Assembly: GCA_964346815.1 (NCBI GenBank)
Contig: CAYFWF010000057.1
Span: 62,001 to 126,000, forward strand
Reading direction: 5' to 3'
Length of the DNA: 64,000 bases
Source of the DNA: CAYFWF01 sp964346815
Lineage (GTDB): Bacteria; Acidobacteriota; Aminicenantia; Aminicenantales; Aminicenantaceae
The position numbers were made by a program, and so were the translations under genes. Positions 50,011 to 58,165 of the stretch are shown here, one piece after another; the first letter of the stretch is position 1, and every line of letters begins with the position of its first letter. The notes beneath the pieces are model-generated. The model had not been told where the DNA came from, did not search any database, and worked only from the letters and a program-made list of their open reading frames with translations.

Positions 50011-51383
50011 TCGCTCTCCAGGCTCTGGATGGCCCTTTCCACGGTTTTCTCGACTTCTTCGCGGATATCCGCCAGGTCCTGTTCGGTTTCGGCCTCGAAC
50101 CGCAGGACCAAGACTTCCTGGGTGTTGGATGCCCGGACCAGTCCCCAGCCTTTAGGGAATTGAGCCCTGACTCCGTCGATATCGACGATGGGATATTTCT
50201 TGGAGAGTTCTTTTTTGACTTCCTCGACGATCTTAAATTTGACCGCATCCGAAGCATAAATCCTGATTTCCGGTGTGTGGTAGGTAACGGGAAGATCATC
50301 CAGCATTTCGGAAAGCCTCTTTTCAGAACGGGAAAGGATTTCTAAGAGGCGGGCCGATGAGTAGATGGCGTCATCGAATCCGAAAAACCGGTCGGCGAAA
50401 AAAATGTGTCCGCTCATCTCACCTGCCACCAACGCCTTTTCTTCTTTTATTTTTTTCTTGATCAGAGAGTGGCCTGTCTTCCACATGATCGGACGGCCGC
50501 CGAGTTTTTCCACTTCTTCGTACAGAAGCTTGGAGGCTTTGACTTCACTGATAACCGCAGCGCCTGGATTGGAGGGAAGGATATCCCGGGCAAAGATGAT
50601 CATGAGCTGATCGCCCCAGATGATGTTTCCTTTGTCGTCAATCACACCGATTCTGTCGGCGTCCCCATCATAGGCGATCCCCAGGTCTGCATGGGATTCT
50701 TTGACTGTTTTTATGAGCGTTTCCAGGGCTTCGGGTAAGGTGGGGTCTGGATGATGGTTGGGGAAGCTGCCGTCCATCTCGCAGAACAGTTCGGCGACAT
50801 CGCAGCCGAGTTTCCTGAAAATGGGAACGGCTACGGCCCCTCCGGTTCCATTGCCGGCATCCACGACGACTTTGAGCTTTTTTCGGAGTTCGATATTTTC
50901 GACTACATAATCTTCGTATTCCGGTATGATGTCGTAGACTTCTTTTTTCCCGTCCTCATCCTGTATGAATTCTTGGTTTTGTATGATCTGAAGGATATCC
51001 TGAATATCCGGTCCATAAAGCGTGTCTTCTCCGAGCATCATTTTGAAACCATTGTATTCGGGAGGATTGTGAGAGCCTGTAATCATCACTCCGGATTCCA
51101 TTTTTTTATAATAGATGGCGAAATACAGAAGAGGAGTCGGAATGGTTCCCACGTCCACGACGTCACAGCCTGTGGACATCAACCCATTGCCCAAGACCTC
51201 CGAGAATTGAGGAGAGCTCAACCGGCAGTCTCTTCCCACAGCCACCTGCTTTCTGTTGTGCTGACGGAAGTAAGTTCCGATGGCTCGTCCCAATATTTCG
51301 ACTGATTCGGCGGTAAGATCCTTGTCCACAAGGCCTCGTATGTCATATTGTCTGAAAATTTCGGGCTTTAATTTTCCATTCAT
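50007..51383 (-). CDS. Phosphomannomutase/phosphoglucomutase
   Basis: 458 residues of the alpha-D-phosphohexomutase family, bifunctional AlgC-like type. The active-site serine loop is GVMITGSHNPPEYNGFKM. The metal loop is AYDGDADRIGVID. The sugar loop has GEMSGHIFF, and the phosphate-binding loop near the C terminus has VRASNTQEVLVLRFEAE. It interconverts 6- and 1-phosphates of mannose or glucose and feeds ManC. It lies 72 bases after kdsC in the same direction. Confidence 0.95.
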   Translation of the reverse strand: MNGKLKPEIFRQYDIRGLVDKDLTAESVEILGRAIGTYFRQHNRKQVAVGRDCRLSSPQFSEVLGNGLMSTGCDVVDVGTIPTPLLYFAIYYKKMESGVMITGSHNPPEYNGFKMMLGEDTLYGPDIQDILQIIQNQEFIQDEDGKKEVYDIIPEYEDYVVENIELRKKLKVVVDAGNGTGGAVAVPIFRKLGCDVAELFCEMDGSFPNHHPDPTLPEALETLIKTVKESHADLGIAYDGDADRIGVIDDKGNIIWGDQLMIIFARDILPSNPGAAVISEVKASKLLYEEVEKLGGRPIMWKTGHSLIKKKIKEEKALVAGEMSGHIFFADRFFGFDDAIYSSARLLEILSRSEKRLSEMLDDLPVTYHTPEIRIYASDAVKFKIVEEVKKELSKKYPIVDIDGVRAQFPKGWGLVRASNTQEVLVLRFEAETEQDLADIREEVEKTVERAIQSLESD

Positions 51384-51455
51384 ATCCTCCCCCTTTTTTG
51401 AAAAAGTTCGTTCCCACCGCTTTCATTATAGGAACCGATGTAAAGAAGCCATTTT

Positions 51456-52001
51456 TTAAGACAAGCTTCTTTTTTTTGGCAAATTTTTCACGTTTTCTTG
51501 AATTTTTTCCCATCTGTCCTGGGATGAGAGGATGAATTCGATAAATTCGCGGACTGCTCCCTTACCTCCAGGATTCTGACAGACAAAATGGCTGTGTTTT
51601 TTGACCTCTGAGTGGGCATCCCCTACGGCTCCTGCAAAGCCCACAGATTTGATGACATCGAGGTCTCCAAGGTCATCTCCGATGTAGGCCACTTCTTGTG
51701 CGTTTACACCGTTTCTTTCCAAAATTTCGAGCAGGACGGATTTTTTGTCCAGGATCCCCTGATGAAGTTCCTGGATTCTCAGATTCTCCGCGCGTTTCTC
51801 TAAAGATTTCGAGCTCTTCCCTGTTATAATCCCGGTTTTCAGTCCGGCGAGGTGGGCAAGAAATATCCCCAGGCCGTCCCTCACATTGTAGGTTTTGAGT
51901 TCTTCTCCGTCTGGGAGAATGAGCAGATTCCCGTCCGTGAGGGTTCCGTCCACATCCATCAGGATCCATTTGATTTTTTTTGCGCGCCTTTTATCTGTCA
52001 T
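51456..52001 (-). CDS. kdsC: 3-deoxy-D-manno-octulosonate 8-phosphate phosphatase
   Basis: 181 residues of the HAD-IIIA KdsC family. The nucleophile motif is ILMDVDGTLTDG (Asp16, Asp18), followed by YNVRDGLGIFLAHLAGLKTG, TGKSSKSLEKRAENL and the metal motif YIGDDLGDLDVIKSVGFAGA. It removes phosphate from Kdo-8-phosphate in the cytoplasm. The start shares one base with the kdsD stop (TGATG). Confidence 0.95.
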   Translation of the reverse strand: MTDKRRAKKIKWILMDVDGTLTDGNLLILPDGEELKTYNVRDGLGIFLAHLAGLKTGIITGKSSKSLEKRAENLRIQELHQGILDKKSVLLEILERNGVNAQEVAYIGDDLGDLDVIKSVGFAGAVGDAHSEVKKHSHFVCQNPGGKGAVREFIEFILSSQDRWEKIQENVKNLPKKRSLS

Positions 52002-52978
52002 CAGAACATCTCGGTCCGCCAGAGATCATGGAGATGGATGATCCCCTCGATTTTTCCTTTTTTGCTTTTCACGATGAGAGAAGTGATTTTATTCTCCTCC
52101 ATAATGTGGAGGGCCTTGGTGGCGAGGTCGTTTTTCTCGATGGTAAGGGGATTTTCGGTCATGCAATTTTTGGCTCTTTTGTTCAGGAAATCCCTGCCGA
52201 ATTTTTGGAGGGCTCTTCTCAGATCGCCGTCTGTTATGATGCCTTTCAAATTTTCGTCTTTATCTATCACGCAGGTCATTCCCAGCCTCTTGGAGGAGAT
52301 TTCCTCGATGACTTTTCGCATGGACAGGTTCATGCCGACGCAGGGAACCTTGCCTCCTCTATGCATAAGGTTTCGTATCTTGACCAGCTTTTTACCGGCT
52401 TCTCCCTTGGGATGGAAAAAGGCAAAATCTTTGACGCCAAAGGCCTTTTTCTTCATAAGAGCGATGGCCAGTGCATCGCCCATGGCCAGGGCCGCTGTCG
52501 AACTCGCGGTGGGCACAACGTCAGCAGGACCGGCCTCCTTTTCAACCTTTGTTTCCAGGACGATATCGCTGTACTTAGCCAGTTTAGAATATTTGTTTCC
52601 TGTAACGCCGATCAGTTTGATGCCTATTCTTTTCACGAATTCAAGCAGGTAAGAAATTTCCTTGGTTTCTCCGCTGTAGGAAATGGCTATCATGATATCG
52701 TCTTTGACGATCATCCCCAGGTCCCCATGTCCGGCCTCTGCGGGATGAATATACAGAGCCGGAGTCCCGCAGCTGGACAATGTTGCGGCGATCTTTCGTC
52801 CCACCAACCCCGATTTTCCCATGCCCGTGACGATAACCCTTGAATGTCTCCGGGAAAGAAGATCTACCGCAGCCACGAATTCGTTATCCAGCCTGGATGC
52901 CAGAGATTGGACAGCCTTGGCTTCAATCTCCAGAACCTGTCTGCCTGTCTGGATGATATCCTTTTTTGTCATGGCCAT
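52001..52978 (-). CDS. kdsD: Arabinose-5-phosphate isomerase
   Basis: 325 residues with an SIS domain (VIVTGMGKSGLVGRKIAATL, HPAEAGHGDLGMI, AISYSGETKEISYLLEFVKR) and two C-terminal CBS domains (MRKVIEEISSKRLGMTCVID and NKITSLIVKSKKGKIEGI). It converts ribulose-5-phosphate to arabinose-5-phosphate, the first step to Kdo. It stands between kdsA and kdsC with a 3-base gap and a 1-base overlap. Confidence 0.95.
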   Translation of the reverse strand: MAMTKKDIIQTGRQVLEIEAKAVQSLASRLDNEFVAAVDLLSRRHSRVIVTGMGKSGLVGRKIAATLSSCGTPALYIHPAEAGHGDLGMIVKDDIMIAISYSGETKEISYLLEFVKRIGIKLIGVTGNKYSKLAKYSDIVLETKVEKEAGPADVVPTASSTAALAMGDALAIALMKKKAFGVKDFAFFHPKGEAGKKLVKIRNLMHRGGKVPCVGMNLSMRKVIEEISSKRLGMTCVIDKDENLKGIITDGDLRRALQKFGRDFLNKRAKNCMTENPLTIEKNDLATKALHIMEENKITSLIVKSKKGKIEGIIHLHDLWRTEMF

Positions 52979-52981
52979 TAA

Positions 52982-53836
52982 TTATACACCAGGAGATACG
53001 TCTTTGCCATTTAGAGAGTTTCTTATACGGATGAGTAAAGCCAGTAAGTCATATAACTTATTTAAATTCAAGGAGTTAAGCGCATCAGATAGGGCGTTGG
53101 AGGGATTGTCATGAATCTCCAAGAAGATGCCGTCTGCGCCCACGGCAGCGCCAGCTCTGGCGATATGGGGGATAAACTCAGCATCCCCGCCCGAATAAGT
53201 GTCCCGGCCGCCGGGCCTCTGCACGCTGTGTGAAGCGTCGATGACTACCGGGAATCCCCACTCTTTCATGATGGGAACAGAACGGACATCGAAGACCAGG
53301 TTGTTGTACCCGAAAGACGTTCCCCTATCGGTGAGGATGATGTTTTGATTGTTTTGATTGAGGATTTTATCGACGACGTTTTTCATATCATACGGGGAAA
53401 GAAACTGACCTTTTTTTATATTGACTGGCTTCTGGGTGCGTGCCGCCTCTACGATCAGGTCTGTCTGCCGGCAGAGAAAAGCGGGAATCTGGATCACATC
53501 CAGGATTTGAGCGGCTCTTGCGACCTGATGGGTTTCGTGAACATCTGAAGTTATGGGGATATCGAGCGCATTTTTAATATTTTCAAGTATTTGCAGTCCT
53601 TTTGTAAGTCCGGGCCCTCTGTAAGAGTCCAGCGAGGAGCGGTTGGCTTTGTCGAAGGAGGCTTTGAAAATATAGGGCATGTCGAGATCGTCACAGGTTT
53701 TCTTGATCGCTTCTGCCAAGGAGAGGGCATGATCTTCGTTCTCGATGACGCAGGGCCCTCCGATCAAAAAAAGGGGATTGGCTCCGCCGAGTCTAATTTT
53801 TTTTCCTATGTTGATTTCTTTCCCTGCGGTATGCAT
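52982..53836 (-). CDS. kdsA: 3-deoxy-8-phosphooctulonate synthase
   Basis: 284 residues. It condenses arabinose-5-phosphate with phosphoenolpyruvate to give Kdo-8-phosphate. Diagnostic parts are FLIGGPCVIENEDHALSLAE, FKASFDKANRSSLDSYRGPG, TDVHETHQ, QIPAFLCRQTDLIVEAA, RGTSFGYNNLVFDVRS and DASHSVQRPGG. The ATG lies inside the end of pyrG (44-base overlap). No better start exists downstream before the conserved strand. Confidence 0.96.
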   Translation of the reverse strand: MHTAGKEINIGKKIRLGGANPLFLIGGPCVIENEDHALSLAEAIKKTCDDLDMPYIFKASFDKANRSSLDSYRGPGLTKGLQILENIKNALDIPITSDVHETHQVARAAQILDVIQIPAFLCRQTDLIVEAARTQKPVNIKKGQFLSPYDMKNVVDKILNQNNQNIILTDRGTSFGYNNLVFDVRSVPIMKEWGFPVVIDASHSVQRPGGRDTYSGGDAEFIPHIARAGAAVGADGIFLEIHDNPSNALSDALNSLNLNKLYDLLALLIRIRNSLNGKDVSPGV

Positions 53837-55415
53837 AGCTTGCTCCGATAAAGGCCTTGAAAAGAGGATGAGGTTTTATGGGTTTGGATTTGAACTCAGG
53901 ATGAAACTGACAGCCCAAAAACCAAGGATGATCTCTGATCTCGATGATTTCAACCAGGTCGTGTTTGGGATTTTTCCCAGAAATGATCAGGCCTGCCTGG
54001 CTCAGGATGTCCTCATATTCCGGATTGAATTCATATCTGTGCCGGTGACGCTCGTATATGTTCGATCTTCCATAGGCTCTTTCTGCAAAGGTCCCCTTTT
54101 CCAGGCGGCATAAAAACCTTCCCAGACGCATCGTGCCCCCGAGATCCTGAATGCCTTTGAGCTCTCTCCACTTGAAAAAGATCTTATAGGGAGTTTGCCG
54201 GTTGAACTCCGTGCTGTTAGCGTCCTCGAGAGATGCCACGTTTCTGGCGTATTCGACAGTCGCACACTGCATGCCCAGGCATATCCCGAAGAAGGGAACT
54301 TTTTGGGTCCTTGCATAGGTGACGGCATTGATTTTCCCTTCGATCCCTCTGACTCCGAATCCTCCAGGCACCAGGATTCCATCGGCCTGCTTCAGGATCT
54401 TCTCCGCTTTTTTTTCTTCGAGTTCCTCCGCTTCGACCCAGGATATGTTGACCTTCAGATGATGGAATGTTCCTGCATGATGTAAGGCCTGATTCAAGCT
54501 CATGTAAGAATCCTGGAGTCCTGCATACTTTCCTATGAGCGAGATATTGACCTCGCCTCGGGGCGATTCCATTTTATCCAGCATTTTTTTCCACTGAGTC
54601 AGCCGCCGCCGTTTAAGAGGGAGCTCCAACTCCTTCAAAACGATGCTGTCCAGTTTCTCCCGAGCAAAAAGCAGAGGAATTTTGTAGATATTATCCACGT
54701 CTTTGGCCGTGATAACGGCCTCCAACGGGACATTGGTAAAAAGGGATATTTTGGCTTTTATGCTCTCGTCCAGAAACCTGTCTGTCCGGCAGAGAAGGAT
54801 GTCAGGCTGGATTCCTATGGCCCGCAGCTCCTTAACGCTGTGCTGGGTGGGCTTTGTTTTGAGCTCGCCAGAGGTTTTGACGAACGGCACGAGGGTGAGG
54901 TGGACGAAGAGGGTGTTTTCTTTTCCCAGGGAGAGCCTCATCTGTCTTATGCTCTCGAGAAAAGGAAGGCTCTCGATATCTCCGACCGTGCCTCCGATTT
55001 CCGCTATGACGATGTCGTTATCGTCGGCTACGGCATAGAAAGCGCTCTTGATTTCATCCGTAACGTGAGGAATAACCTGGACTGTTTTGCCTAAATAAGC
55101 CCCCTGACGCTCCTTCCTCAATATAGATTCGTATATCTTGCCAGCCGTCCAGTTGTGCGCTTTGGTCGTTTCTGTCGAGGTGAAGCGCTCATAATGACCC
55201 AAATCCAGGTCGGTTTCAGCCCCATCATCTGTCACATAGACTTCGCCGTGCTGGAAGGGGCTCATCGTTCCAGGATCTACGTTCAAATAGGGATCGAATT
55301 TCTGCAGAGTGATTTTGTAGCCGTGGCTTTCCAGGAGCCTGCCGAGAGAGGATGCCGCAATTCCCTTCCCCAGGGCCGATAAGACTCCTCCTGTAACGAA
55401 AATAAACTTAGTCAT
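53793..55415 (-). CDS. pyrG: CTP synthase
   Basis: 540 residues, the standard two-domain size. The N-terminal synthetase domain has KFIFVTGGVLSALGKGIAAS and DPYLNVDPGTMSPFQHGEVY. The C-terminal glutamine amidotransferase has the nucleophile PFFGICLGMQCA and the His/Glu part CQFHPEFKSKP. It turns UTP into CTP. Its place between kdsB and kdsA makes sense because KdsB uses CTP to activate Kdo. It overlaps both neighbours. Confidence 0.97.
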   Translation of the reverse strand: MTKFIFVTGGVLSALGKGIAASSLGRLLESHGYKITLQKFDPYLNVDPGTMSPFQHGEVYVTDDGAETDLDLGHYERFTSTETTKAHNWTAGKIYESILRKERQGAYLGKTVQVIPHVTDEIKSAFYAVADDNDIVIAEIGGTVGDIESLPFLESIRQMRLSLGKENTLFVHLTLVPFVKTSGELKTKPTQHSVKELRAIGIQPDILLCRTDRFLDESIKAKISLFTNVPLEAVITAKDVDNIYKIPLLFAREKLDSIVLKELELPLKRRRLTQWKKMLDKMESPRGEVNISLIGKYAGLQDSYMSLNQALHHAGTFHHLKVNISWVEAEELEEKKAEKILKQADGILVPGGFGVRGIEGKINAVTYARTQKVPFFGICLGMQCATVEYARNVASLEDANSTEFNRQTPYKIFFKWRELKGIQDLGGTMRLGRFLCRLEKGTFAERAYGRSNIYERHRHRYEFNPEYEDILSQAGLIISGKNPKHDLVEIIEIRDHPWFLGCQFHPEFKSKPIKPHPLFKAFIGASYAYRRERNQHRKKN

Positions 55416-56133
55416 CCGTTCTCGTCTTTAAAAAATTTTCAATCTTGATTATATCCTGCGGAGTGTCGACACTCAAGGTCGGTGAATCGGTTCGTACAAC
55501 CTTTATCTTGAATCCATTTTCCAGGACCCTGAGCTGTTCCAGTTTTTCGCAGCGTTCCAATCGTAAGACAGGCATCTGCCTGAATTTCAGTAAAAAATCT
55601 CTTTGATAACCGTAAATGCCTATGTGCTGCCAGAAATGATCCGAGGCCTCCGAGGGAATCGGTGCCCGAGAGAAATAGAGCGCGAATCCGTTCTTGTCCG
55701 CCACCACTTTGACGATATCCTTATCATGCATGAGGTCGAGATCGAAGACCTTGGCTGAAAGCGTGGCCATCGGGATGGAGCCGTCCTGGAGAACTCTGAC
55801 CAAATCATCGATCATCCGGCCTTCGAGCAGAGGCTCATCTCCTTGAATGTTTATAATGATCGAGGTTTCGATGCCATTTGCCACTTCGGCTACCCGTTCT
55901 GTCCCTGATCGATGGTGAGGAGAAGTCAACTGCACGTCGGCGCCAAAGTCTTGGCAGGCATCGAAAATCCTTTGGTCATCGGTTGCCACGATGATATTCC
56001 TCAGCAGCTCTGCCTTCAGAGCCTGCTCGTAGACTCTCTGTATCATGAATTTTCCACCGATCTTGGCCAGAGGTTTCCCGGGGAATCTTTCAGCTCCGTA
56101 TCTTGCCGGAATAATTCCTGTAGCGTCTTTCAA
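55408..56133 (-). CDS. kdsB: 3-deoxy-manno-octulosonate cytidylyltransferase
   Basis: 241 residues, the normal size. It makes CMP-Kdo from CTP and Kdo. Family motifs are GIIPARYGAERFPGKPLAKI, VATDDQRIFDACQDFGADVQ, SPHHRSGTERVAEVA, INIQGDEPLLE, and HIGIYGYQRDFLLKF. It overlaps pyrG by 8 bases and bactofilin by 4. CMP-Kdo implies an LPS-bearing outer membrane. Confidence 0.96.
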   Translation of the reverse strand: MKDATGIIPARYGAERFPGKPLAKIGGKFMIQRVYEQALKAELLRNIIVATDDQRIFDACQDFGADVQLTSPHHRSGTERVAEVANGIETSIIINIQGDEPLLEGRMIDDLVRVLQDGSIPMATLSAKVFDLDLMHDKDIVKVVADKNGFALYFSRAPIPSEASDHFWQHIGIYGYQRDFLLKFRQMPVLRLERCEKLEQLRVLENGFKIKVVRTDSPTLSVDTPQDIIKIENFLKTRTDD

Positions 56134-56573
56134 GGTTTAGGTCCGAGATCTGCTTTTTCTTTTTTCTCTTCAGGTTTTTCTTCGGGTGAAGAAAGAGGCA
56201 GCGAGGACGGCTGAGGCATTTTATCTGTCGTTTGGCAGTTGGCCTCTAAGTAAGCACCTTCTTCGACCATCAATTTAGGCGAGACAATCGTCCCGATCAC
56301 GCGGCCATTTCCGTTAATTTCTACCTTTTCTGTAGCCTGGATATTGCCTTTGATCTCCCCGTTGATGATCAGGTGCCCTATCTTGATATCTGCATCTACC
56401 TTGCCGCTGTCGCCTATGATCAATATGGATTTGGAGTCAATCTTTCCCTTGAATCGGCCGTCGATGCGAAAAGTCCCCTTGAAATTCAGGTCACCTTTAA
56501 TCTCTGTGTCTTTATCAAAGAAACCTGTGATTTTGCTCTCCTCGATTTCTCTTTTCTTATCTTTCATATTCAT
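56130..56573 (-). CDS. Bactofilin (polymer-forming cytoskeletal protein)
   Basis: 147 residues. The central bactofilin beta-helix (residues about 25-115) has the usual repeat rhythm: GDLNFKGTFRIDGRFKGKID, SKSILIIGDSGKVDADIKIG, LIINGEIKGNIQATEKVEIN and VIGTIVSPKLMVEEGAYLEA. Charged, Pro-rich tails flank it. Bactofilins form nucleotide-independent filaments for cell shape or polar localisation. Here the gene is coupled to parB (ATGA), which suggests a link to segregation, as known from Myxococcus PadC/BacNOP (established knowledge, extension inferred). Confidence 0.93.
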   Translation of the reverse strand: MNMKDKKREIEESKITGFFDKDTEIKGDLNFKGTFRIDGRFKGKIDSKSILIIGDSGKVDADIKIGHLIINGEIKGNIQATEKVEINGNGRVIGTIVSPKLMVEEGAYLEANCQTTDKMPQPSSLPLSSPEEKPEEKKEKADLGPKP

Positions 56574-57412
56574 TCTCCTTTGATTTTTTCATATATTCCG
56601 TTCAGTTCATCCAATGAAAAATAATAAAGTTTGATAATTCCTTTCTCGGAGTTTCCAGATATGGATACTTTTGTCCCCAAGATTTTTATAAGCTCCTCCT
56701 GGAAAGCCTGCAGATCGGGATCGAGTTCACGCCCTTGTTTGGCAGAAGCTGCCCATCTCTTTTTTGCCATCATTTTCTCTACGTCCCGGACAGAAAGATT
56801 CTTCTCTGCAATAATGCGAGAGAGGAATATTTGTTGGTCAGGATTTTCCAGGGTGACGAGCGCTCTAGCATGTCCCATGGACAGTTTTCCCTCTGCCACT
56901 TTTCTCTGGATTTCTGGGGGAAGCTTGAGCAGACGGATGTAATTGGCTATGGATGCCCTGTCCTTGCCCACTTTTTTTGCCACCTCTTCCTGGCTGTAGT
57001 CGAGTTTTTGGATGAGTTTCTGGTACGCCAAGGCGATCTCGATGGGATTGAGGTCTTTTCGCTGAAGGTTTTCCACGAGAGAAGCTTCGATCTGTTGTTT
57101 TTCTGACAGTTGGCGGACAATGGCGGGAATTTTCTGGAGGCCCGCTTTTCGCGCGGCTCTCCACCGCCTTTCCCCCACGACGATCTTGTAATGGTTATCC
57201 TCCGGAATCACAACGATGGGTTGGAGCACACCTGTTTCTTTGATGGAGCCGGCCAGCTCATCGATGTCGTCCTGGTCGAAGTCCTGTCTTGGCTGAAGAG
57301 GATTAGGTTTGAGATCCTCTACATCGACATCCACATATTTTTCATCCTTCAAGATACCGTAATCTTCAGGCAAAAAGGCCTTCAAGCCCTTTCCCAATGC
57401 TCTTTTTTTCAT
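56570..57412 (-). CDS. parB: Chromosome-partitioning protein ParB
   Basis: 280 residues. The N-terminal CTP-binding domain has the conserved VVGERRWRAARKAGLQKIPA and ENLQRKDLNPIEIALAYQKL. The helix-turn-helix that reads parS is YSQEEVAKKVGKDRASIANY, followed by LPPEIQRKVAEGKLSMGHAR. The C-terminal dimer domain ends at LNGIYEKIKGE. It binds the parS site at 58175-58190 and spreads as a CTP-dependent clamp. It overlaps parA by 4 bases. Confidence 0.96.
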   Translation of the reverse strand: MKKRALGKGLKAFLPEDYGILKDEKYVDVDVEDLKPNPLQPRQDFDQDDIDELAGSIKETGVLQPIVVIPEDNHYKIVVGERRWRAARKAGLQKIPAIVRQLSEKQQIEASLVENLQRKDLNPIEIALAYQKLIQKLDYSQEEVAKKVGKDRASIANYIRLLKLPPEIQRKVAEGKLSMGHARALVTLENPDQQIFLSRIIAEKNLSVRDVEKMMAKKRWAASAKQGRELDPDLQAFQEELIKILGTKVSISGNSEKGIIKLYYFSLDELNGIYEKIKGE

Positions 57413-58164
57413 TTCTCTAATATCTCCCTGGCTAGATTTAAATAGGACTCTGCTCCTTTAGATTTTATATCATAAACAATGACGGGCTGGCCATAGCTGG
57501 GTGCTTCCGCGATACGGACCGTGCGAGGAATGATCACTTCGAATACGATATCTCCCAGAGAGTGCCGGACCTCTTCTGCTACCTGCTTGGAAAGATTGGT
57601 GCGCTCATCGAACATGGTAAGGACGATTCCCTCGATAGAAAGCGATGGATTCAGAGTCGACCGTATCTCATCCAGGGTCCGGAGAAGGTCGGGGAGCCCC
57701 TCCATACAAAAAAATTCCGTCTGGATCGGGATCAAAATCGAATCTGCCGCAGCAAGTGCATTGATAGTGAGAAAGCTGAGAGATGGGGGACAGTCGATGA
57801 AGATGAAATGGAAGAGATTCCTGATATTTGCAAGGGCAGCCTTAAGCCTTGTCTCCCTTTTGTCTTCGGAGAAAATTTCAGCTTCGAATCCGGCTAATTC
57901 GGGTGAACAGGGACAGACATAAAGATTGTCAAGGCTTGTCGGCTGGACGAGGTCCATAATATACACCCCGTTCATTAAGGCTTGATAGATTCCCTTTTTC
58001 TCTTCTTTGGATTTTCCCAACCCAACTGTAGCCATTCCTTGAGGATCAAAATCCACGACCAGAATTCTCTTATTTTTCAATGCCAGGGAAGCAGCCAGGT
58101 TGACAGCAGTGGTGGTCTTTCCCACACCCCCTTTTTGGTTGGCTACAGCAATGATTTTTCCCAT
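57409..58164 (-). CDS. parA: Chromosome-partitioning ATPase ParA
   Basis: 251 residues from the ATG at 58164, one base after the mnmG stop. A longer frame from 58191 starts with codons that are simply the parS palindrome read through. Deviant Walker A is ANQKGGVGKTTTAVNLAASL. Walker A' and B regions are VDFDPQGMATVGLG and FIDCPPSLSFLTINALAAAD. It drives origin segregation with ParB. The C terminus (PSYGQPVIVYDIKSKGAESY) is typical of chromosomal Soj-type ParA. Confidence 0.96.
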   Translation of the reverse strand: MGKIIAVANQKGGVGKTTTAVNLAASLALKNKRILVVDFDPQGMATVGLGKSKEEKKGIYQALMNGVYIMDLVQPTSLDNLYVCPCSPELAGFEAEIFSEDKRETRLKAALANIRNLFHFIFIDCPPSLSFLTINALAAADSILIPIQTEFFCMEGLPDLLRTLDEIRSTLNPSLSIEGIVLTMFDERTNLSKQVAEEVRHSLGDIVFEVIIPRTVRIAEAPSYGQPVIVYDIKSKGAESYLNLAREILEK

Positions 58165-58165
58165 A

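Noticed and set aside
49136..50299. Minus-strand frame of 387 codons overlapping uppP and the mutase
   Set aside because: Translation rich in Arg/Pro/Ser with no domains. Both overlapped genes are certain.
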